Shown here piece after piece: positions 45,833-55,556 of a stretch of DNA of 64,000 nucleotides. Location of the stretch: assembly GCF_900129245.1 (NCBI RefSeq), contig NZ_FQUT01000007.1, positions 147,341 through 211,340 on the forward strand, written 5' to 3'. Made by a program: the position numbers and the translations under genes. The notes beneath the pieces were generated by a model. The model saw only the letters and a list, made by a program, of their open reading frames with translations. It was not told where the DNA came from and did not search any database. Numbering within the stretch: position 1 is the stretch's first letter; each line of letters begins with the position of its first letter. This stretch comes from Chryseobacterium arachidis. Its GTDB lineage: Bacteria > Bacteroidota > Bacteroidia > Flavobacteriales > Weeksellaceae.

Positions 45833-46630
45833 ATGAAAAAATTCTTTATTCCGTTATTTCTGATCACTGTTGGAACCACCTGTATGATGGCACAAATGGG
45901 TGTTCAGACATCCAATCCACAGGGGGTATTTCATATTGATTCTGCAAAAGATAATACCGTTACAGGTGCACCAACCAATGCCCAACTGGCTAACGACGTT
46001 TTAGTAACTCCTACGGGAACTGTAGGTATCGGAACAAACCCTCGCACAAAATTAGAAGTATTCGGATCCATCGGTATGGTAGGAGGTACTTTTCCTACAA
46101 CTACTAATTTAGCCGCTATTGGCTGGAATATTATCGAGGGAGGTGTTGGCTTTAATGAATATGTAAATTACCGTGGAACAGGAAATGGAGGTCACAGATT
46201 TTACAGTCTTACGAGTGGAACTCCAACTCTGGCAAATTCTCTTTCTTATTTAAATATCAACGGACAATGGTCTGCTGCAGAATTCAACCCTACTTCCGAT
46301 ATCCGTTTAAAAAGAAATATCAAACCTGTAGAAAATGGTCTGGATGTGATCTTAAAGCTTCGCCCAGTGAGCTATGAAAAGAAAAACAATCTTGAATCTA
46401 CAGAGTACAACACCAAAGAAATAGGCTTCATCGCACAGGAAATCCGTAAAGTTCTTCCAGATGTGGTAAAAGAGGCTGATGATGCAGATAAACTGCTATC
46501 GGTAAATTACGATTCTTTGGTTCCTGTATTGGCAAAGGCAATTCAGGAGCTTAACAAAAAGGTTGACGAACTTAGCATAAAAGTTCAAAAGCTTGAATCT
46601 GAAAATTCAGCCTTAAAACAACAAAGATAG
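45833..46630 (+). CDS. Secreted tail-fiber-like protein with S74 intramolecular chaperone domain
   Basis: 265 residues started at the ATG at 45833, which gives a signal peptide (MKKFFIPLFLITVG); the upstream ATG at 45782 would hide it. Mid-part has VGIGTNPRTKLEVFGS, the repeat found in fiber shafts. The C-terminus is an S74 chaperone: SDIRLKRNIKPVENGLDVIL, the EIGFIAQEIRKVLPDVV segment and a trimer coiled coil (ELNKKVDELSIKVQKLESEN). S74 domains trimerise and then cleave themselves off in phage fibers. Here it is in an exported host protein of the type common in Bacteroidetes. Confidence 0.85.
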   Translation: MKKFFIPLFLITVGTTCMMAQMGVQTSNPQGVFHIDSAKDNTVTGAPTNAQLANDVLVTPTGTVGIGTNPRTKLEVFGSIGMVGGTFPTTTNLAAIGWNIIEGGVGFNEYVNYRGTGNGGHRFYSLTSGTPTLANSLSYLNINGQWSAAEFNPTSDIRLKRNIKPVENGLDVILKLRPVSYEKKNNLESTEYNTKEIGFIAQEIRKVLPDVVKEADDADKLLSVNYDSLVPVLAKAIQELNKKVDELSIKVQKLESENSALKQQR

Positions 46631-46669
46631 AATTCTAAAAACACAATTATAATTCAGGTTACCCTCAAA

Positions 46670-46697
46670 AAAAAGTCTGCTTTCGGCAGACTTTTTT
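46670..46697 (+). terminator. Terminator after the S74 protein gene
   Basis: AGTCTGC / GCAGACT arms (extended by A/T to 11 bases) with a TTTCG loop and T run. A start at 46699 for the next frame would sit inside its tail. Confidence 0.88.
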
Positions 46698-46758
46698 ATT
46701 GCTTAAAAAATTCTTAGTTTTAAGTTTTATAATTAGCCAAAGCGTTCCGAAAATAGAT

Positions 46759-47411
46759 ATGGATATTTCTAGAATCAAGAATTTAATTGAAAAAGCTTAT
46801 CGTTCCAAAACCGAAAACAGCTACTGGAATCATATTACAGAATTAAGAAAAACCGTAAACAGTGAATTAATCTCGGAATGCTTTAAAAAAATTGATTCTG
46901 ATGATTTTAAATATAAGCAGATCGGCATTGATGTTTTATGTCAATTAAGTAAAAACGTCAAGGCTTTATCAAAGAATTATTTGACAAAATCTTTAAAATT
47001 TTGGAAGTACCAAGCACTGAAAAGCTTGTCTGTACAGCTCTTTTTGCAATCGGTCATAATAATAAACACTTACAGGTTAAACACCTTAAGGCATTGCAAC
47101 AGTTTCAGAATTCAAAATCAAAAGACATCAGATATGCACTTACCTTCTCATTGCTTGGAATTGATCATCAACTAGCGATAAAAATACTGATAAAACTGGC
47201 ACAGGATAGAAGTCAGAAAGTTAAAGATTGGGCTACTTTTGGCTTGGGAACACAGATTGAAACTGATAATGAAGAAATCAGGAATATTTTGTATAAAAAT
47301 TGTTCTTCCAAAGACGACCAGAATAAGCAGGAAGCTATCAAAGGACTTCTTAACCGGAAGGATGAAAGAGTAAAAGAAATGATTATGCAAGAGCTTAAAA
47401 ATGAAGATTAA
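46759..47411 (+). pseudogene. HEAT-repeat-like protein gene broken by a frameshift
   Basis: Starting at ATG 46759 (MDISRIKNLIEKAYRSKTEN), the frame runs to about 46955, and homologous-looking sequence then continues one base off (GFIKELFDKIFKILEVPSTE, ending VKEMIMQELKNED at 47411). Adding one A to the run of five A at 46951-46955 restores one frame of about 218 codons. The product has repeated paired helices such as ALFAIGHNNKHLQVKHLKAL, like HEAT repeats. Either a recent mutation or an assembly error in a homopolymer. Confidence 0.7.
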
Positions 47412-47470
47412 CAGCCTTTGCTTGATACCACTTAAATAGTAAAAATTATTGAATGATTATAAAATTAAAA

Positions 47471-47492
47471 CCCGACGAAAAAATTCATCGGG
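47471..47492 (-). terminator. Terminator of the response regulator gene
   Basis: Arms CCCGACGAA / TTCATCGGG with one mismatch, loop of four A; T-rich on the minus strand. It lies 10 bases past the stop. Confidence 0.75.
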
Positions 47493-47501
47493 CTTATTAT
47501 T

Positions 47502-48116
47502 TTAATGCATATCGTCATAAATTCTTACAAGATCCACAACACTTTTTATCTGTAATTTTTCAAAAATTTTCTTCTTATAAGTGCTGATGGTAGACATTTT
47601 AAGATTCAGGCTGTTTGAAATCTCAATATTTCCGTTACCCTCAGCCAGCAATTTAAATATCTGAAACTCTCTTTTAGAAAGCTTTTCTACAGAATGCAGC
47701 TCGGTAGATTGGGTCACCAGCTTTTTCATCATATCCATGGTGTAATAATATCCTTCCTCGAATATGGATGTTACTCCCACTATGATATCCTTTTCGGTAG
47801 CACCTTTGTTCAGGTAGCCTGCAGCCCCTTCTTCTATATACTGAATACCTATATTTTCGTCGTATGTGGAAAAAATTAAAATCTTAAGCTGTTTCTGCTT
47901 TTTCTTAAGCTCCTTTACCATTGCCTTAAAGATACTTTGAGGGATATCAATATCGATAATCAGCAGGTCATAAGTCTTTTTCGAAACTTTATCTTTCGCT
48001 TCGAGATAAGTTTCCGCAAAATCTATATTACATGGATATTGGAGTTTAGATTCCAACACCATGGCAGTACCTGTTCTCACAACATAATGTCCGTCGGCAA
48101 TGAGTATGTTTTTCAT
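47502..48116 (-). CDS. LuxR/NarL-type response regulator
   Basis: 204 residues from the ATG at 48116 (a longer start at 48155 adds 13 residues before the receiver strand). Receiver domain MKNILIADGHYVVRTG with the phosphoacceptor Asp in DLLIIDIDIP (about 54) and Lys in GYLNKGATEKD. C-terminal LuxR helix-turn-helix: KLSKREFQIFKLLAEGNGNI to IFEKLQIKSVVDLVRIYDDM. No histidine kinase is encoded nearby, so its partner is elsewhere. Spacer of one acidic residue (ADGH) instead of the usual DD is seen in some FimZ-like regulators. Confidence 0.9.
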   Translation of the reverse strand: MKNILIADGHYVVRTGTAMVLESKLQYPCNIDFAETYLEAKDKVSKKTYDLLIIDIDIPQSIFKAMVKELKKKQKQLKILIFSTYDENIGIQYIEEGAAGYLNKGATEKDIIVGVTSIFEEGYYYTMDMMKKLVTQSTELHSVEKLSKREFQIFKLLAEGNGNIEISNSLNLKMSTISTYKKKIFEKLQIKSVVDLVRIYDDMH

Positions 48117-48787
48117 AGTCCTTAGTTTTTGATAAAATGTTTCATTCCCAACCATTTTTAGTAATGAAAAAAATCTTTTATGTTTTTACAATTTGCAATA
48201 CAAGTAATAGACCAAAATACCACATTGATACCTGATTAACAGTTTTAATCAATGATTTCAGTAATATTACCTACGCTTATTCTAATCCTTAAAAAATCAG
48301 AATCTGGAATTGGATTTATTTTGTGCAAAAGCTTAAAAAATTGAGACGTTTTTATAATGCAATAGTAAAAGTAAACTACAAGTACACGCCATCACCTGTC
48401 ATCGTCAAATTTTTTACAAAAGTAATACATAAAATATTCACAACGAAGTAGAATTATTACTATAAAAATTTCATAATTTTTTTTGTATACATATACTAAA
48501 AAACATAAAAGCACTTACATAACAAACTGATTTAAATATAATTAAATTTGAAAATCATATTTAAGGAATATCTTTATTTTATAATGAACTATATTGATCA
48601 TTCAGCTGTGAAGTAAATTCATTTTTCTTATATGTTACTTTTAAATGCCAACTCACACAATTCTAATCATCTTATAAGTTAGATCCGCTACATTACAGAT
48701 CGTTTAAAAAATACACCATTTTCAAATTGATGAAGAGATTTAAAATTTTTGCTTACGCTAAAACAGTAAAGCATATAAACAAAAAAA
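48117..48787. other. 671-base AT-rich intergenic region
   Basis: Between the response regulator start and the NifU-like terminator. No supportable gene, hairpin gene or repeat recognised. It should hold the response regulator promoter in its left end. Confidence 0.6.
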
Positions 48788-48810
48788 GACAGACCTTAAA
48801 AAGATCTGCC
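48788..48810 (-). terminator. Terminator of the Mrp-NifU operon
   Basis: On the minus strand GGCAGAT and GTCTGTC form a stem with two wobble pairs around an A/T-rich loop, then a run of seven T. Confidence 0.65.
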
Positions 48811-48834
48811 TTAAAAAATATATTTTTAATTTTC

Positions 48835-49083
48835 TTACTCTACATTTATTACTTTTTCAATTTCCGGCGCGTGTTGTTTAATGGTATTTTCAACGCCTAA
48901 TTTTAAGGTTGAAAAATTTAATGAACATCCGGAACAGTTTCCTAAAAGTTTTACATAAACCAGGTTATCCTTCACATCGATAAGCTCAATATCTCCACCG
49001 TCTTTATTCAAAAACGGTCGAATGCTTTCCAGAGCTTCCATTACTCTTGTTACTGTATCTTCGTGCGTTATATTTGTTTCCAT
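48835..49083 (-). CDS. NifU C-terminal-domain iron-sulfur scaffold protein
   Basis: 82 residues, NifU C-terminal domain only. RVMEALESIRPFLNKDGGDI leads to the conserved LLGNCSGCSLNF with CxxC for a bridging [4Fe-4S] cluster. It receives or carries clusters to apo-proteins. It follows the Mrp gene with 45 bases between and shares its terminator. Confidence 0.92.
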   Translation of the reverse strand: METNITHEDTVTRVMEALESIRPFLNKDGGDIELIDVKDNLVYVKLLGNCSGCSLNFSTLKLGVENTIKQHAPEIEKVINVE

Positions 49084-49128
49084 ATTTTTTTCTTCAGTTC
49101 AATTCGGTTTTTCAGATTTGAAAAATCA

Positions 49129-50235
49129 TTATTTTGCTTTCGGCGAGCATCCTGCCATTGTTGTAATCTTTACAGCTTCAGTCGGAGGAAGAAATTTATT
49201 TCTTTCCACCAAACTCTCTACCATTTTACGGGCAGTTTCTGTGTAAATATCTGCAATTTTAGAACCTTCCTGCAAAGCTGCCGGTCTTCCGACATCTCCG
49301 GCTTCTCTGATGCTCTGAATTAAAGGAATTTCTCCTAAAACAGGAATTCCAAGATCATCCGCTAAATATTGTGCTCCCTGTTGTCCAAAGATATAATATT
49401 TATTGTCTGGCAATTCTTCCGGTGTAAAATACGCCATATTTTCGATTAATCCAAGAACCGGAATGTTAATACTTTCCATCTGGAACATCGCAATCCCTTT
49501 TCTTACGTCTGCCAAAGCCACGTGTTGAGGTGTACTTACGATTACAGCACCTGTCACAGGAACTTCCTGAATGATCGATAAGTGAATATCACCCGTTCCA
49601 GGAGGAAGATCGATCAGTAAAAAGTCCAGTTCTCCCCAAGCTGCATCTCTGATCATCTGGTTCAAAGCTTTTGAAGCCATCGGACCTCTCCAAACCACTG
49701 CCTGATTGGCTCCTGAAAAATATCCTATCGAAAGCATTTTTACGCCGTAATTTTCAATAGGTTTCATCAGGTTTTTACCGTTTACTTCTACAGAAATCGG
49801 TTTTTCACCTTCTGTATCGAACATGGTAGGCACTGAAGGACCGTAAATATCAGCATCCAACAATCCAACTTTAAAGCCCATTTTTGCTAAAGTTACTGCC
49901 ATATTTGCAGAAACTGTAGACTTACCAACTCCTCCTTTTCCCGAAGCAATGGCAATAATATTTTGAATTCCCGGAATTTGTTTTCCTTTGATTTGGCTTT
50001 GCTGAATTTCACTGGGTTCCGGAGAAACTATCTTCAGCTTAAGATTGATATCTTCACCAAATTCGCTTGCAAAAGCCTGCTTCATTGCAGCTTCAAGCTT
50101 TTTCTTTTCGTGCATTGCCGGTGAATGAGCGGTCATGTCGATATACACATCATTGCCCATTATCTGAAGATTATTCACCAAATCATCCACTTCTATCTCT
50201 TTAAGGAAACCTTGTACCTTTTCTTTCGTCAACAT
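49129..50235 (-). CDS. Mrp/ApbC-type P-loop iron-sulfur carrier ATPase
   Basis: 368 residues. An N-terminal MIP18-like domain (1-80) is followed by the ParA-like ATPase with the deviant Walker A GKGGVGKST (99-107) and LLIDLPPGTGDIHLSIIQEV. The site where many Mrp proteins have a CxxC (after ENMAYF) reads TPEELPDNKYY here without cysteines, leaving one Cys near the C-terminus (MAGCSPKAK). This is seen in other Bacteroidetes from memory. It likely moves Fe-S clusters with the NifU-like partner. Confidence 0.88.
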   Translation of the reverse strand: MLTKEKVQGFLKEIEVDDLVNNLQIMGNDVYIDMTAHSPAMHEKKKLEAAMKQAFASEFGEDINLKLKIVSPEPSEIQQSQIKGKQIPGIQNIIAIASGKGGVGKSTVSANMAVTLAKMGFKVGLLDADIYGPSVPTMFDTEGEKPISVEVNGKNLMKPIENYGVKMLSIGYFSGANQAVVWRGPMASKALNQMIRDAAWGELDFLLIDLPPGTGDIHLSIIQEVPVTGAVIVSTPQHVALADVRKGIAMFQMESINIPVLGLIENMAYFTPEELPDNKYYIFGQQGAQYLADDLGIPVLGEIPLIQSIREAGDVGRPAALQEGSKIADIYTETARKMVESLVERNKFLPPTEAVKITTMAGCSPKAK

Positions 50236-50495
50236 AAACTAAATAAATTGTTTACAAATTTACGTAATTTTTAGCTATTTAGAATAAGTAAAGAGACTGA
50301 TAGATATTTTCTTTTGCATAACTGAATTTTATTGTAAATTGGGAAATCTCAGTTCATCTTTTTCTGGCATATTCAATCTCGTAACTATTTATTTTTCAAT
50401 ATTATGTTACTCAAATTCCTTCATCATTCTATTTAATGAAATTTTGTTAGTTTTGTTACCATCTATATCAAGTAAAAATTACATCAAACAAACTA

Positions 50496-53300
50496 ATGAA
50501 CTCTAAAAAATTCATCTTACTTTTTTTTCTCACTTCCCTTTGTTTACAAGCCCAGAATTATTCGCAATATGTAAATCCCTTCATAGGAACAGGCGGTCAT
50601 GGGCACACATTTCCGGGGGCAATCGTTCCGTTCGGAATGGTTCAGCTTTCACCCGATACAAGAATCGACGGAAGCTGGGATGGATGCAGCGGTTATCATT
50701 ATTCCGATTCGGTGATCTACGGATTTTCTCATACACATCTTAACGGAACGGGAGTTTCGGATTACGGTGACATTATGCTGATGCCAACAATGGGAAATCC
50801 GAGTCTGAATAACAAAGATTATTCATCAAAATTTTCTCACAAGAACGAAAAAGCTACGGCAGGATTCTATTCTGTTAAATTAGACAAAAATAATATTGAT
50901 GTTCGACTGACAACCACCAAAAGAGTCGGTTATCACGAATATACTTTTAACAATGCGGGAAATGCGAATATTATTTTAGATTTAAACCACAGAGATAAAT
51001 TGCTGGAGGGTGAAGTAAAGGTTATTGACAGCAAAACCATTGAGGTTTTCCGTAGAAGTGAAGCTTGGGCGACCAATCAATACATTTACGCAAGAATCGA
51101 GTTTTCAAAACCAATGAAAATTTCAAAGAAACTGGTGAACGGAAAAGATGAAAACGATCATTTTACAGGAACAAAGCTGGCTTTGGCATTTTCCGCAAAT
51201 GTAAAAAAAGGAGAAAAGATCAATGTGAAAGTGGCAATTTCTCCGACAGGTTACGAAGGGGCAGCAAAAAACATGTTGGCTGAAGGAAAATCTAACGATT
51301 TTACATCGATCCAAAAACAGGCTGTTGCAGATTGGGACAAAGAATTATCAAAAATTGAAGTTAAATCTTCCGATAAAGATAAACTAACAGTTTTCTACAC
51401 CGCAATGTATCACGTTTTCACGCAACCGAATATCAATATGGACGTTGATGGTAAATACAGAGGTCGTGACAATAAATTTTACATGGCCAACGGATTCGAT
51501 TATTACTCTGTTTTCTCACTTTGGGATACTTTCAGAGGAGCGCATCCTTTGATGTCTTTAATTGACAGAAAAAGAACGGCAGATTTCGTCAATACCTTCA
51601 TTAAACAATATGAACAGGGCGGAAAACTTCCGGTTTGGGAACTGGCTTCCAACGAAACAGAATGTATGATCGGTTATCACGCTGTTTCCGTCATTGCAGA
51701 TGCCATGGCAAAAGGAATCACAGGTTTTGATTATGAAAAAGCTTTTGAGGCTTCTAAAAATTCGGCCATGCTGGATATTTTTGGATTAAATGCTTACAAA
51801 CAAAATAATTACATTGCAATTGATGACGAACATGAAAGTGTTTCAAAAACAGTAGAATATGCTTACGATGATTGGTGTATCGCTCAAATGGCTAAAATTT
51901 TAGGCAAGAAAGAAGATTATCAGTATTTCATGAAACGTTCTCAAAACTGGAAGAATCTTTATAATCCAAAAAACGGATTCATGCAGCCTAGAAAAAACGG
52001 AAACTGGTACGAACCATTTGAACCGAGGGAAGTTAACAATAATTATACGGAAGGAAATTCGTGGCATTATTCATATTCTGTTCAGCAGGATATTCCGGGA
52101 TTGATCACAGCTCATGGAGGAAAAGAAAAATTCGAACAGTTTATTGATGCTATTTTCTCTGCGCCTGATAAAACTACAGGAAGAGAACAGGTAGATATCA
52201 CAGGTTTGATTGGTCAATATGCTCAAGGAAACGAGCCAAGTCACCACATCGCTTATCTTTATAACTACGTCGGAAAACCTGAAAAAACGGACGCAAAAAT
52301 TAAATTTATCCTTGATAATTATTACAAAAATGCACCGGACGGATTAATCGGAAACGAAGACTGCGGACAGATGAGTGCATGGTATATTTTAAGCACTTTG
52401 GGGATTTACGCCGTAACTCCAGGATTACCTGAATGGCAGACTACAAAACCTTATTTTGATGAGGTTAAGATTCACCTGGAAGACGGAACCACAAGAACGA
52501 TTACCAAAAATACAGGCAGAGAAGAGCTTAAAAAACTTGGCTTTGAAAATGCAAAATCGTTCAAAGATTTTAAATATGATGAATTAACGGCAACTCCAGT
52601 TATTGCTGCAGCAAGAATTTTCGATTTAAATACAAAAGTTGAGATCACTGCATTGAATCCCGATGACAAAATCTATTATATGACTTTGGATGAAGGTGAT
52701 GCAAATGTGAGAAAAATGTTTACGGCTTATAAAGGACCTTTTACCATTACAAAAACTACCCAGGTTTCTGCATATGCGGAAAGAAATGGAGAAAAAAGTT
52801 CGATTGTAACGGCAAATTTCAACAGAAGACCTAATAATTGGGATATTACGGTAAATTCCACACCTACTCCACAATACACTGCAAGCGGAAAACTGTCTTT
52901 AATTGACGGTATCAACGGCGATGCCAACTGGAGAAAAGGCGAATGGCTGGGTTATCAGGGACAGACTTTTGAAGCAATTATTGATATGAAATCTCCTCAA
53001 CAGTTTACGAAATTGTCTTCAACCTATCTTCAGGACAGCAGAGCCTGGATCTTAATGCCTAAAAAAGTGGAATATTATGTTTCCAACAACGGTAAAGATT
53101 TTGTGTTGCTAAAAACAGTGGAAAATACTTTGGATCCGAAAGATGAAACAGTTCAGGTAAAAGATTTCTCAACAGAAGTTCTTCCTACACAGGCGAGATA
53201 CGTAAAAGTGAAAGCCTACCATTTCGGGAAACTTCTGGAGTGGCATCAGGGAGCTGGTGGCGATGCTTATATCTTTATCGACGAAATTTCTGTTAAATAA
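50496..53300 (+). CDS. GH92 family alpha-mannosidase
   Basis: 934 residues with signal peptide (1-19, LTSLCLQAQ). The GH92 core opens with YVNPFIGTGGHGHTFPGAIV and FGMVQLSPDT, with GYHYSDSVIYGFSHTHLNGT. The catalytic barrel has LWDTFRGAHPLM (about 345) and the general acid/base region NEDCGQMSAWYILS (about 628). A C-terminal chitobiase-like and F5/8-type beta-sandwich follow (about 780-934). GH92 enzymes are calcium-dependent exo-mannosidases acting on N-glycans or mannans. It is isolated, not in a larger glycan cluster. Confidence 0.93.
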   Translation: MNSKKFILLFFLTSLCLQAQNYSQYVNPFIGTGGHGHTFPGAIVPFGMVQLSPDTRIDGSWDGCSGYHYSDSVIYGFSHTHLNGTGVSDYGDIMLMPTMGNPSLNNKDYSSKFSHKNEKATAGFYSVKLDKNNIDVRLTTTKRVGYHEYTFNNAGNANIILDLNHRDKLLEGEVKVIDSKTIEVFRRSEAWATNQYIYARIEFSKPMKISKKLVNGKDENDHFTGTKLALAFSANVKKGEKINVKVAISPTGYEGAAKNMLAEGKSNDFTSIQKQAVADWDKELSKIEVKSSDKDKLTVFYTAMYHVFTQPNINMDVDGKYRGRDNKFYMANGFDYYSVFSLWDTFRGAHPLMSLIDRKRTADFVNTFIKQYEQGGKLPVWELASNETECMIGYHAVSVIADAMAKGITGFDYEKAFEASKNSAMLDIFGLNAYKQNNYIAIDDEHESVSKTVEYAYDDWCIAQMAKILGKKEDYQYFMKRSQNWKNLYNPKNGFMQPRKNGNWYEPFEPREVNNNYTEGNSWHYSYSVQQDIPGLITAHGGKEKFEQFIDAIFSAPDKTTGREQVDITGLIGQYAQGNEPSHHIAYLYNYVGKPEKTDAKIKFILDNYYKNAPDGLIGNEDCGQMSAWYILSTLGIYAVTPGLPEWQTTKPYFDEVKIHLEDGTTRTITKNTGREELKKLGFENAKSFKDFKYDELTATPVIAAARIFDLNTKVEITALNPDDKIYYMTLDEGDANVRKMFTAYKGPFTITKTTQVSAYAERNGEKSSIVTANFNRRPNNWDITVNSTPTPQYTASGKLSLIDGINGDANWRKGEWLGYQGQTFEAIIDMKSPQQFTKLSSTYLQDSRAWILMPKKVEYYVSNNGKDFVLLKTVENTLDPKDETVQVKDFSTEVLPTQARYVKVKAYHFGKLLEWHQGAGGDAYIFIDEISVK

Positions 53301-53318
53301 ATTAATTACTCATAAAAA

Positions 53319-53345
53319 AGCGGCAGCTCCTTCGGAGCTGCCGCT
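53319..53345. terminator. Bidirectional terminator between GH92 and CocE-like genes
   Basis: Perfect 12-base arms AGCGGCAGCTCC / GGAGCTGCCGCT with a TTC loop, flanked by A and T runs, between convergent genes. Confidence 0.92.
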
Positions 53346-53365
53346 TTTTTATTATATCAAATAGA

Positions 53366-55228
53366 TTATTTTAAAACTTCAACTTCAATAGCGCTGTCAT
53401 TAAAAACTTTAACAAACGCTTTGGTATAGTCTTCCTTCGTTGCAAAATTCGGATTATCCAGGAATTTCTGTGGATTGATGGCAAACAAAGGGAACCAGGT
53501 CGAAGAAATCTGAATCTGGATTTTATGTCCTTTCTTAAAAGTGTGAACCACGTCCTGCAATTTGAAATTCACAGCAGTTTTTTGGTTTGGGATTAATGCT
53601 TCAGCTTTTTCTCTCGAATTTCTGAATCTTGCCGGCATAATTTCACTTCTTACCATCTGATGATAATTTCCGTAGATCACCCCTTCTTTTTTTTCAGCAG
53701 GTTTAAAATCTTCAGGATATACATCGATTAATTTCACCGCAAAATCAGCGTCTGTAGAAGTGGAAGCGATATTTAATTTAGCCATAATCTCTCCAGCAAA
53801 AGTCATGTCTTCCGTTAAAGCTTCTGTTGTAAAGGTTAAAACATCCGGTCTTCCTTCTGCAAATCTCTGATCTTCCGACATATAATTTCTTGGGGTAAAT
53901 CCGTTGAAATCTTTCAGATTATCGGAGCTTAAAACCGGATTGTTCGGATCGCTGTAATATTCTGATGAGCCCTGCCCTGCCGAATTTTTCAATGTACCGT
54001 CGGACAGATAAAAATTTACTTTTTTAGCTTCTTTTGGAGGGTACGTTGCAAATTCTCTCCATTGTTTTGCTCCGGTGTCATACATCAACGCTTCCGGTAA
54101 ACCTGCATCCTGCTTTGCATTTCCTTTTAAATAATGATTAAAAAATTTCGTCTCTATATTTTTCTGGTAATACGTTGCAATGCTGTCTCCGAAATAGATC
54201 TGGTTATGGAAATGTTTTCCTTCTTCTCTTCCCCAGCCACCATGTGAAAATGGTCCCATTACAATGGTATTTTTTGCTTTCGGGCTTGTCTTCTCTATCG
54301 TTTTATAGATATTCAAAGGGCCGGAAAGATCTTCTGCATCAAACCATCCTCCGACAGTCATTACTGCATGATTTACATTTTTAAGATGAGGCAGAAGGCT
54401 TCTTTTCTGCCAGAATTCGTCGTAGTTGGTATGGTTCATAATTTCTGTCATGAAGAAATTATCCTTATAATATTTTTCGTAGCCGTCCTTTAATGTTCCC
54501 ATATCCCTGTAGAATTTCAGGCCGTCCTCAGAAGTTACTTTTATCATAGAATCTGTGTACCATGCCTTGGTTTCAGGTTTTGTTTTCTGAACACCGAAAA
54601 CCGGGAATGTTCTGAAATATCCCATCATAAATCTTCCGTTGTGAAGAAAATCGTCATTCCAGAAATCTGAAATCGGAGCCTGCGGGGAAGACGCCACCAA
54701 AGCCGGATGCTGTGCCAAAACACCTACCGCCGTATAAAACCCGGGATAAGAAGTTCCGTACTGCCCTACTTTTCCGTTATTGTCTTTGATGTTTTTAACC
54801 AGCCAATCTACCGTATCATATGTATCTGTGCTTTCATCAACATCTTTCTTCGTTTTTCTGTCTACCTGTGGAGTCATATTGGTGAAAGTTCCTTCGCTCA
54901 TATATCTTCCCCGAACATCCTGAAACACAAAAATGTATTTATCCTTCATTAAAAACTGGTTCGGGCCAAGTTTCGTCCTGTATTCATTTTCACCATAAGG
55001 TGCAATGCTGTAGCAGGTTCTCTGCATCAGGAAAGGATATTTATTCTTACCGGAAATATCTTTCGGGATATAGGCAATTGTAAAAAGCTTTACCCCATCC
55101 CTCATCGTAATATAGAATTCTTTCTTGGTAAAATTGTCTTTCACAAAAGTATCCGCCGGCTGTTGGTTGTTCTGTGCATTTCCGAAAATAACGCACAAAA
55201 TAAACAGAATTGAAAAATGAATCTTCAT
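53366..55228 (-). CDS. CocE/NonD family hydrolase (X-Pro dipeptidyl-peptidase type)
   Basis: 620 residues from the ATG at 55228, where a signal peptide begins (MKIHFSILFILCVIFGNAQ); the frame is open 54 codons further up, but without good start. The alpha/beta hydrolase core has the nucleophile elbow GQYGTSYPGFYTA and GPFSHGGWGREEG holding the catalytic His. A jelly-roll C-terminal domain (about 395-610) is characteristic of CocE/NonD. Substrates range from X-Pro peptides to esters and beta-lactams, so specificity is open. Probably periplasmic or outside. Confidence 0.9.
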   Translation of the reverse strand: MKIHFSILFILCVIFGNAQNNQQPADTFVKDNFTKKEFYITMRDGVKLFTIAYIPKDISGKNKYPFLMQRTCYSIAPYGENEYRTKLGPNQFLMKDKYIFVFQDVRGRYMSEGTFTNMTPQVDRKTKKDVDESTDTYDTVDWLVKNIKDNNGKVGQYGTSYPGFYTAVGVLAQHPALVASSPQAPISDFWNDDFLHNGRFMMGYFRTFPVFGVQKTKPETKAWYTDSMIKVTSEDGLKFYRDMGTLKDGYEKYYKDNFFMTEIMNHTNYDEFWQKRSLLPHLKNVNHAVMTVGGWFDAEDLSGPLNIYKTIEKTSPKAKNTIVMGPFSHGGWGREEGKHFHNQIYFGDSIATYYQKNIETKFFNHYLKGNAKQDAGLPEALMYDTGAKQWREFATYPPKEAKKVNFYLSDGTLKNSAGQGSSEYYSDPNNPVLSSDNLKDFNGFTPRNYMSEDQRFAEGRPDVLTFTTEALTEDMTFAGEIMAKLNIASTSTDADFAVKLIDVYPEDFKPAEKKEGVIYGNYHQMVRSEIMPARFRNSREKAEALIPNQKTAVNFKLQDVVHTFKKGHKIQIQISSTWFPLFAINPQKFLDNPNFATKEDYTKAFVKVFNDSAIEVEVLK

Positions 55229-55284
55229 TATATAAAATTTGCCGCTAATGTAGAAATAAAATTTTTCTTTCAAAAAACAAAAAA

Positions 55285-55308
55285 AGACCCGGAAATTTCT
55301 TTCGGTCT
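55285..55308 (-). terminator. Terminator-like hairpin in the leader of the CocE-like gene
   Basis: On the minus strand an 8-pair stem with one bulge (AGACCGAAAG against TTCCGGGTCT) is followed by a run of seven T, 57 bases before the start codon. No minus-strand gene ends here, so it may be an attenuator or block antisense transcription. Confidence 0.45.
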
Positions 55309-55388
55309 GATCTTTTAAATGACATAGCAGGATGCTCGCGTTAGCGTGTGAAAAACTCTTAGCTTCAAAACATCTCAGCTTAATCTTC

Positions 55389-55556
55389 ACATATTCCTGT
55401 TTTAGTTAAAACAATATTGTTTGTACTCTTACAGATTTCTGTTTTAATTAAGACATGCTTATTTACCCTTTCACAGAAATCTGTTTTAGGTAAAACAGGG
55501 GTATTTGTATTCTCACAGAAAACTTTTTTAATTCAAACAGAGGTATTTGTATTTAA
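55389..55556. repeat. Four tandem imperfect 42-bp repeats upstream of the DUF6261-like gene
   Basis: The CTGTTTTA motif or a variant is spaced by 42 bases at 55397, 55439, 55481 and about 55523. Each unit has ACAGA..TCTGTTTTA..TAAAACA and ends in TATTTGTATT. Unit 3 has the perfect palindrome CTGTTTTAGGTAAAACAG. The fourth unit overlaps the -33 box of the next gene's promoter. It lies in the 395-base gap 55229-55623. Confidence 0.75.

Noticed and set aside
46699..46758. Upstream start for the HEAT-like gene
   Set aside because: It lies in the T run of the preceding terminator; ATG 46759 is better.
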